Assembly (NCBI GenBank): GCA_910586955.1
Contig: CAJUMM010000039.1
Location: forward strand, 1-20,284
Direction of reading: 5' to 3'
DNA length: 20,284 nucleotides
Source of the DNA: an uncultured Lachnospiraceae bacterium
GTDB taxonomy: Bacteria > Bacillota > Clostridia > Lachnospirales > Lachnospiraceae
Part shown: positions 14,964-20,284 of the stretch, piece after piece
Position numbering within the stretch: the stretch's first letter is position 1
How the letters are laid out: each line of letters starts with the position of its first letter
Position numbers and translations under genes: made by a program
Notes under the pieces: model-generated
Seen by the model: the letters and a program-made list of their open reading frames with translations, nothing else
Told to the model about the DNA's origin: nothing
Databases searched by the model: none

Positions 14964-15866
14964 CTAAGGTTTGCCTGCAAAATAGCCTTTTCCCCACTCC
15001 GTGTCCAGCAAAAGCTGCTGTTTCAGCTCCTTAAGGGAATCAAATTTCCGCTCCGGCCGCCGGAAGGCGTAAAATTCCACCGTAATCTCTTTTCCGTAGA
15101 GATCCTGCTCCACGCCGAAAAGATACGTTTCCACGCCTTTTTTCCTCTGTCCCTCCACCGTAGGCTTCAAGCCGATATTGGTGATTCCCTCATAGGACCT
15201 GCCGTCTATCCGTGTTTTCGTTGCGTAGACCCCGTTAGGCGGAAGCAGTTTTTCCTCCTCAGGGTGCAGATTTGTGGTAGGCATCCCGAGGGTACGGCCA
15301 ATCTGCTGGCCGTGAACCACCTCCCCTGTAACGGAATAGGGATACCCCAAAAGCTCATTCACCCGCTCCATGCAGCCCAGAGCCAATTCCTCCCGGATAA
15401 AAGTGCTGCTGATCTCCCGGCCTTCGAAGCAGGCTTTCTCCACCACCTCCACCCGGAAACCATACCGCTCCCCCAGCTCCGTAAGCACCCGGTAATCCCC
15501 TCTGCGCTCATAACCGAAACGGAAATCCGTTCCAACTGCCAGATACTCTGCCCGGAGGCGCCGTACCAGTATTTCCGCTGCGAAGGCCTCCGGCTCCATA
15601 TGGGAAATCTCCGGCACAAAAGGGCATTCCAGGAGATAATCCATCCCTTTTCCCCGGAGCATTGCCCGGCGCTCCCCCGGCAGCATAAGGGAAGGCCGCC
15701 TGCCAAAGTCAAAGGTAAATACCAGGGCGGCAAGGCCCTCCTCCTTTTTCTTAAGAATCCGCTCCAGAAGAAGCTGATGCCCCCGGTGCAGCCCGTCAAA
15801 TTTTCCCAGGGACACCGCCGTAGGCCTCCCCACTGCAAATTCCCTTGTTCCTCTTATCAATTCCAT
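14964..15866 (-). CDS. ribF: Bifunctional riboflavin kinase / FAD synthetase
   Basis: RibF phosphorylates riboflavin to FMN and adenylates FMN to FAD in the cytoplasm. The protein is 300 aa, normal for the family. The N-terminal FAD-synthetase domain (1-170) has the nucleotidyltransferase motif in GKFDGLHRGH (H27, H30) and SSTFIR (153-158). The C-terminal riboflavin-kinase domain shows GRTLGMPTTNL (190-200), NIGLKPT (230-236) and E246 (VETYLFG). The frame extends seven codons upstream to a TTG at 15887, but GGGG lies 8 nt before the ATG at 15866, so I use that ATG. It follows truB by 27 nt in the usual order. In many relatives rpsO comes next; here a transporter gene does. Confidence 0.95.
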   Translation of the reverse strand: MELIRGTREFAVGRPTAVSLGKFDGLHRGHQLLLERILKKKEEGLAALVFTFDFGRRPSLMLPGERRAMLRGKGMDYLLECPFVPEISHMEPEAFAAEILVRRLRAEYLAVGTDFRFGYERRGDYRVLTELGERYGFRVEVVEKACFEGREISSTFIREELALGCMERVNELLGYPYSVTGEVVHGQQIGRTLGMPTTNLHPEEEKLLPPNGVYATKTRIDGRSYEGITNIGLKPTVEGQRKKGVETYLFGVEQDLYGKEITVEFYAFRRPERKFDSLKELKQQLLLDTEWGKGYFAGKP

Positions 15867-15893
15867 CCCATGTTCCCCTGCAGTCAAAACTTC

Positions 15894-16787
15894 TTATGCC
15901 AAAAACATCTTCACCGGCCGGAAAAGCCTCTCCTCCTGCCGGTATATACCTACGAAAACGCCTGCGGAATCGTACACACGCACCAGCATCCCCGGCTCTC
16001 TCCCTCTTTCCTCCAGAAGGGCAAGCTCCGGGGAAAAAGGATTCCCGTTATAGACCAGGCGATCCCCCTCCGGCTTCATCACCGCCTCCGGATACTGTCC
16101 AAACATCCGGTCCACGGGAATCACGGCCTGGGAAAGCTTCCCCTCATCCGCCAGCTCCTGTATCCGGGAAAGACGGAGGCTTTTCTCTAAAGCAAAGGAG
16201 CCTACCTGGGTGCGCAGAAGGCTCTCCATGCAGCCGCCGCACCCCAGCCGTTCCCCTATATCCCGGCAGAGAGTCCGGATATAAGTCCCCTCCCCGCATT
16301 CCACCGTAAAACAGACTCTGGGAAGGCGGATCCATTGGATAGAAATCCCGTAGATCTCCACGGTTTTGGGAGGGCGCTCCACTTCTTTACCTTCCCTGGC
16401 CAGTTCGTAAAGCCTCTTTCCTCCCACCCGGCGGGCAGAATACATAGGCGGAACCTGCTCATAGCTTCCCCGGAAACTAAGGACGATCCGGCCCACGGTC
16501 TCTTCGTCTGCCTCCACAGGGCGCAGGGCCTTCACCTTTCCCCAGATGTCCTGGGTATCCGTCTCCTGTCCCAGCAGCAGCACCGCCTCATAGATCTTTC
16601 TCTTCTCCGTGAGCATTCCGCTAAGCCTGGTGGCATTCCCCAGGCACACAGGAAGAACTCCCTCCGCACCCGGATCGAGAGTTCCTGTATGTCCGATCTT
16701 TTTCTGTTTTAAAATTCCCCGGAGCTTCGCCACCACGTCGTGGGAGGTATAGCCCGCCTCTTTGTATACATTCAATACGCCGTTCAT
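15894..16787 (-). CDS. truB: tRNA pseudouridine-55 synthase
   Basis: TruB makes pseudouridine at position 55 in the T-loop of tRNAs. The protein is 297 aa, a normal length. It opens MNGVLNVYKEAGYTSHDVV and has the catalytic motif HTGTLDPGAEGVLPVCLG, with Asp38 the nucleophile. The conserved YEAVLLLG and GTYIRTLCRDIG motifs follow, and the C-terminus (GVFVGIYRQE) fits a PUA-like tail. The ATG overlaps the nrnA stop codon by 4 nt (ATGA), with AGGA 9 nt upstream inside nrnA, so the two are translationally coupled. Confidence 0.97.
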   Translation of the reverse strand: MNGVLNVYKEAGYTSHDVVAKLRGILKQKKIGHTGTLDPGAEGVLPVCLGNATRLSGMLTEKRKIYEAVLLLGQETDTQDIWGKVKALRPVEADEETVGRIVLSFRGSYEQVPPMYSARRVGGKRLYELAREGKEVERPPKTVEIYGISIQWIRLPRVCFTVECGEGTYIRTLCRDIGERLGCGGCMESLLRTQVGSFALEKSLRLSRIQELADEGKLSQAVIPVDRMFGQYPEAVMKPEGDRLVYNGNPFSPELALLEERGREPGMLVRVYDSAGVFVGIYRQEERLFRPVKMFLA

Positions 16788-17773
16788 GTCCCGCTTTCCT
16801 GTTCCGGATCTGTTCCCAAAAGCTGCTGTTCGATATGTAAAGTCAAATTGTTTACCACGTCATACATGGTGCCGTGCATGGTGCACCCTGCCGCCTTCAC
16901 ATGGCCTCCCCCTCCGAAATAAGCGCAGACACGGCTTACATCCACGATCCCGTTGGATCTGAGGCTCACCTTGTACTCCTGGATTCCCGTTTCGTGAAGA
17001 AAAATCGCCACCTCCACCCCTTCCGTCACCCGGAGCTGGTTTACGATGCCCTCCAGATCTTTCGGCCCCACGCCGTAGAAATCCATGTCTTTCTGGCGGA
17101 TTCTTCCCATAATCACCCGGCCGTCCAGAAGCATGATGCTCTCCATCAGCGCCCTTCCCAGAACCTGGTTCTGCACATAGGTCTTCTTATAGAAGGTACG
17201 GTCTATGATTCCGGTAAAATCAATCCCCTTGGACATAAGCTTTCCGGCAATTCCCATGGTCTTCTCCGTAGTATTGGAATACTGGAATACCCCCGTATCA
17301 TGAACAATTCCCAGATACAAGGCCTCTGCGGTCTCCTTGGAAATCTTCTCCGGCTCCATCATCCCATAGACCAGCTCCGAGGTAGAGCTTGCGTCCGCAC
17401 AAACCAGGTTTTCATCTGCAAATCCCGGATTGGTAATGTGGTGATCGATGCAGAGGGTCCGCTTTGCCGCCTCAAAATAGGGCAGGGCTTTCCCCAGCCG
17501 TTCCTTGTCGCTTACATCCAGGGAGATAAACAGATCACAGCTTTCCTCCGCCGGATATTCTCTGCGGATCTCCTCCGCCCCTTTCAGAAAGAGGAAACTG
17601 GGATTCACCGTTTCCAGGTAAACCTTCACCTCAATGCCGGGAAACTGCTCCCGGATATAGTTGTATACGGCCAGACAGGCACCCGTAGTGTCCCCGTCAG
17701 GCCTCACATGCCCCGCTATGATTACGGTTCCTGCACTCTGAAGCTCAGTTTTCAGCTTTATCATCCTCATCAT
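16784..17773 (-). CDS. nrnA: DHH-family nanoRNase / pAp phosphatase
   Basis: NrnA degrades very short RNAs and dephosphorylates pAp. The protein is 329 aa, within the family range. The DHH domain shows metal ligands in GHVRPDGD (H22, D26, D28), SLDVSD (D86), CIDHH (D110-H111-H112) and VHDTG (D159). The C-terminal DHHA1 domain has SLRSNG and the glycine motif GGGGHVKAAGC (from about residue 287). The start lies inside the 3' end of rbfA (29-nt overlap); ATG codons at positions 1, 2 and 4 are all possible because the local sequence is a run of GAT/ATG triplets. It keeps the conserved place between rbfA and truB. Confidence 0.94.
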   Translation of the reverse strand: MMRMIKLKTELQSAGTVIIAGHVRPDGDTTGACLAVYNYIREQFPGIEVKVYLETVNPSFLFLKGAEEIRREYPAEESCDLFISLDVSDKERLGKALPYFEAAKRTLCIDHHITNPGFADENLVCADASSTSELVYGMMEPEKISKETAEALYLGIVHDTGVFQYSNTTEKTMGIAGKLMSKGIDFTGIIDRTFYKKTYVQNQVLGRALMESIMLLDGRVIMGRIRQKDMDFYGVGPKDLEGIVNQLRVTEGVEVAIFLHETGIQEYKVSLRSNGIVDVSRVCAYFGGGGHVKAAGCTMHGTMYDVVNNLTLHIEQQLLGTDPEQESGT

Positions 17774-18140
17774 CCTTATCTTCTTTGCTGCCTTTGTTTA
17801 CATCGTCAATGAGTTTGGACATATTGACACCGTACTCAATGGACTGATCCAGCACAAACCGGATCTCCGGCGTGTTCCGCAGGTTGATGGATTTCGCCAG
17901 GGCCCGCCGGATATATCCTTCTGCGCTTTTAAGGCCCTCCAAAGTATCCTGCCGGGCCTTCTCGTCCCCAAGCACGCTGATATAGGCTTTGGCGCTCTTC
18001 AAATCGGGAGCCACCTCCACCTCTACCACGGAGGTCATGGAGCTGATCCGGGGATCCTTAATCTCTCCCCGGATGATATTGCTCAGCTCCCGCCGTACCT
18101 CCCCGTTGATTCTTGTATTTTTGATACTGTTTTTTCTCAT
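17745..18140 (-). CDS. rbfA: Ribosome-binding factor A
   Basis: RbfA binds the 30S subunit and helps mature the 5' end of 16S rRNA, notably in the cold. The protein is 131 aa with the usual opening NTRINGEVRRELSNIIRG and a single KH-like domain containing the family pattern PEIRFVLDQSIEYG (near residues 94-107). The C-terminal tail (KGSKEDKDDEDDKAEN) is highly acidic and encodes the overlap with nrnA. The Shine-Dalgarno is weak (GAGG about 13 nt upstream), but the start matches the conserved N-terminus. It lies 24 nt after infB. Confidence 0.96.
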   Translation of the reverse strand: MRKNSIKNTRINGEVRRELSNIIRGEIKDPRISSMTSVVEVEVAPDLKSAKAYISVLGDEKARQDTLEGLKSAEGYIRRALAKSINLRNTPEIRFVLDQSIEYGVNMSKLIDDVNKGSKEDKDDEDDKAEN

Positions 18141-18164
18141 ATTTTAATTCTTACCTCTTAACCT

Positions 18165-20284
18165 TTACCTGGGGACCTCCACCATGGTGTAGGCCTCCAC
18201 AATATCCAGCTCCTGGATATCGTTGAACTTTTCAAATACCAGGCCGCACTCATAGCCTGCCCTTACTTCCTTTACATCATCCTTAAACCGCTTTAAGGAA
18301 GCTAAGGCACCGTCGAAGATCTGAGTACCCTCCCGTGTGATCCGGCACTTGCAGTTTCTCTGGAAGACGCCGTCCAGCACATAGGATCCGGCAATGTTGC
18401 CCACGCCGGAGGCCTTGAAGATCTGGCGCACTTCCGCATGGCCCAAAACCTTTTCCTCGAAAATGGGATCCAGCATGCCCTTCATGGCCGCCTCCACGTC
18501 GTTGATGGCGTCGTAAATAACCCGGTACAGCCGCAGATCCACTTTCTCCCGCTCTGCGGTCTCCTTAGCCGTTGCATCCGGCCGTACATTGAAGCCGATA
18601 ATAATAGCGTTGGATGCAGATGCCAGGCTTACGTCGGACTCGTTGATGGCTCCCACGCCGCCGTGGATAATCTTCACCACAACCTCCTCGTTGGAGAGCT
18701 TTAAGAGGCTCTGCTTCACGGCCTCCACGGAGCCCTGTACATCGGCCTTCACAATAATATTCAGTTCCTTTAAGTTTCCGGACTGGATCTGGGAATACAG
18801 ATCGTCCAGAGACATCTTAAGCTTCGTATCTTCAATGAGCTTCTCCCGGCTCTCCTTTACATAGGTTTCCGCAAAAGCCCTTGCCTCTTTGTCTGTTTCA
18901 GGAGACACAAAGATCTCCCCTGCTCCCGGCACATCGTTCAGTCCCAGAATCTCCACCGGTTTGGAGGGTCCTGCCTCCTTCACCCGCCGGCCGTTGTCGT
19001 CCATCATGGCCCGGACTTTTCCATGGCAGGAACCCACTGCGATTGGGTCTCCAACATGAAGGGTACCTTTCTGCACCAGCACCGTAGCCACCGGGCCTTT
19101 TCCTTTGTCCAGCTCCGCCTCAATAACCAGGCCTCTGGCCCGGCGGTCCGGGTTGGATTTCAGCTCCAGGACTTCCGCAGTGAGAAGAATCATCTCCAGA
19201 AGCTGGTCCAGGCCTTCATGGGTGTGGGCAGACACAGGAACAAAGATGGTGCTGCCGCCCCAGTCCTCAGGAATCAGCTCATACTCTACCAGTTCCTGCT
19301 TCACCCGCTCAATGTTGGCGCTGGGTTTGTCGATTTTGTTAATTGCCACGATAATCTCAATGCCCGCAGCCTTGGCATGGTTGATTGCCTCCACGGTCTG
19401 GGGCATCACGCCGTCGTCCGCAGCAACTACCAGAATGGCAATGTCTGTGGAGTTTGCCCCCCGCATACGCATGGCCGTAAAGGCCTCGTGCCCCGGCGTA
19501 TCCAGGAAGGTAATCTTCTCCCCGTTGATGGTCACCACATAGGCGCCGATATGCTGGGTAATTCCGCCTGCCTCCCGGTCGATCACATGGGTATCCCGGA
19601 TGGCGTCCAGAAGGGAGGTTTTTCCGTGGTCTACGTGACCCATGACGCAGACAACCGGCGGACGGGAAACTAAAGTCTCCGCAGCATCTTCCACATCCTC
19701 CAGCATCTTGCCGATGACATCTTCCTTCTCCTCCGGCACGGGATCAAAATTCATCTCCATAGCCAGCTCTCCGGCCGCATCGAAATCCAGTTCGGAATTT
19801 ACCGTAACCATCTTCCCCGCCAGAAACAGCTTTTTAATAATCACGGAAGGCTGGATCTTCATTTTCTCCGCCAGATCGTGAATGCTGATCAGTTCGGGAA
19901 TCTCAATTACCTTGGGAGTCAGATCTTCTTTCTTAGGTGCAGGAGGCGCCGGACGCACCGGCGCAGAGCCCTTGCCGCCCCGATTGTTCTTCTGGTTCGG
20001 ACGATTGCTCCCCTGATTCGGACGGCGGCCGCCCTGGCCGGGCTTCCCGCCCCAGCCGTCATTAAATTTCGTGTTCTTTTCTTTCCTGCTGTCATCATTC
20101 CGGTTCTTATTCTCCGCTCTGCGGTTCTCGTTCTTCCGAAGCTCTACGGAAGGAGCCGCAGGTATCTCCATGGAACGTCTTCCCTCGCCCCGGCCCTGGC
20201 CCGGACGCCCTTCACGGTTCGGGCCGCCATAGGGCCTCTGGCCGTCACGGCCTCCAGGACCCGGACGGCCTCCTTCGCGGTTGG
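18165..20284 (-). CDS. infB: Translation initiation factor IF-2 (5' end outside window)
   Basis: IF-2 is the GTPase that brings fMet-tRNA to the 30S subunit and promotes subunit joining. The frame stays open to the window edge, so at least 705 aa are visible and the N-terminus is missing; an internal ATG at 20171 is not the real start. The first part is a disordered Gly/Arg/Asn/Pro-rich stretch, as in many Clostridia, with short G-R-P and R-P-N-Q repeats. Numbering from the internal Met: IF2_N domain about 88-140 (SIHDLAEKMKI), G1 GHVDHGKT 178-185, G3 DTPG 224-227, G4 NKID 278-281. Elongation-factor-like beta-barrel domains and the C-terminal IF2-C2 domain (RNCKCRITREG) follow. It is the first visible gene of the operon; nusA and the ylx genes are expected further upstream. 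Confidence 0.97.
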   Translation of the reverse strand, partial: NREGGRPGPGGRDGQRPYGGPNREGRPGQGRGEGRRSMEIPAAPSVELRKNENRRAENKNRNDDSRKEKNTKFNDGWGGKPGQGGRRPNQGSNRPNQKNNRGGKGSAPVRPAPPAPKKEDLTPKVIEIPELISIHDLAEKMKIQPSVIIKKLFLAGKMVTVNSELDFDAAGELAMEMNFDPVPEEKEDVIGKMLEDVEDAAETLVSRPPVVCVMGHVDHGKTSLLDAIRDTHVIDREAGGITQHIGAYVVTINGEKITFLDTPGHEAFTAMRMRGANSTDIAILVVAADDGVMPQTVEAINHAKAAGIEIIVAINKIDKPSANIERVKQELVEYELIPEDWGGSTIFVPVSAHTHEGLDQLLEMILLTAEVLELKSNPDRRARGLVIEAELDKGKGPVATVLVQKGTLHVGDPIAVGSCHGKVRAMMDDNGRRVKEAGPSKPVEILGLNDVPGAGEIFVSPETDKEARAFAETYVKESREKLIEDTKLKMSLDDLYSQIQSGNLKELNIIVKADVQGSVEAVKQSLLKLSNEEVVVKIIHGGVGAINESDVSLASASNAIIIGFNVRPDATAKETAEREKVDLRLYRVIYDAINDVEAAMKGMLDPIFEEKVLGHAEVRQIFKASGVGNIAGSYVLDGVFQRNCKCRITREGTQIFDGALASLKRFKDDVKEVRAGYECGLVFEKFNDIQELDIVEAYTMVEVPR

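Overview
The window looks like a Lachnospiraceae-type Firmicute chromosome (Clostridia); the genus is not resolved. The grounds are the gene order infB-rbfA-nrnA-truB-ribF, two large MBG-domain surface proteins with Gram-positive signal peptides and C-terminal anchors, a PD-(D/E)XK nuclease of the 'transposase' family common in gut Lachnospiraceae, and AGGAG-type ribosome binding sites. Nearly everything is on the minus strand. No rRNA, tRNA, CRISPR array or insertion sequence is visible.

Layout by coordinate. (1) 8-5049, minus: glmS, with its own sigma-A-like promoter at 5107-5135, followed 38 nt later by a 1053-aa secreted MBG/transglutaminase-like protein, probably in the same transcript. 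(2) 5191-6394, plus: a PD-(D/E)XK nuclease family gene with its own promoter and a leader of about 125 nt. It ends at a perfect 20-bp hairpin (6399-6446) shared with the converging gene. (3) 6472-11064, minus: a 1530-aa cell-surface protein with a signal peptide, beta-helix-like repeats, an MBG domain, an Asn-rich stalk and a degenerate sortase-type anchor. (4) 11265-12757: an AT-rich island with two divergent DUF4160-DUF2442 gene pairs. The minus-strand pair is damaged, since its DUF4160 gene has an in-frame TAA at codon 18; the plus-strand pair is intact. (5) 12754-20284, minus: one long operon-like run of infB (cut by the window edge), rbfA, nrnA, truB, ribF, a Na+/phosphate cotransporter-PhoU protein and a membrane-anchored Mrr-type nuclease. 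It closes at an intrinsic terminator overlapping the end of the plus-strand DUF2442 gene.

How it fits together. The infB run is the conserved translation, ribosome-maturation and RNA-modification cluster (IF-2, RbfA, nanoRNase/pAp phosphatase, tRNA pseudouridine-55 synthase, FAD synthesis), with a phosphate transporter and a nuclease added downstream. The nuclease start codon overlaps the transporter stop codon (ATGA), so the two are probably translationally coupled. GlmS feeds amino sugars into the cell wall to which the surface proteins are attached.

The parts most worth following up are the divergent DUF4160/DUF2442 island with its nonsense-mutated member and repeated sites, the surface transglutaminase-like domain that lacks its cysteine, and the transporter-nuclease pairing.
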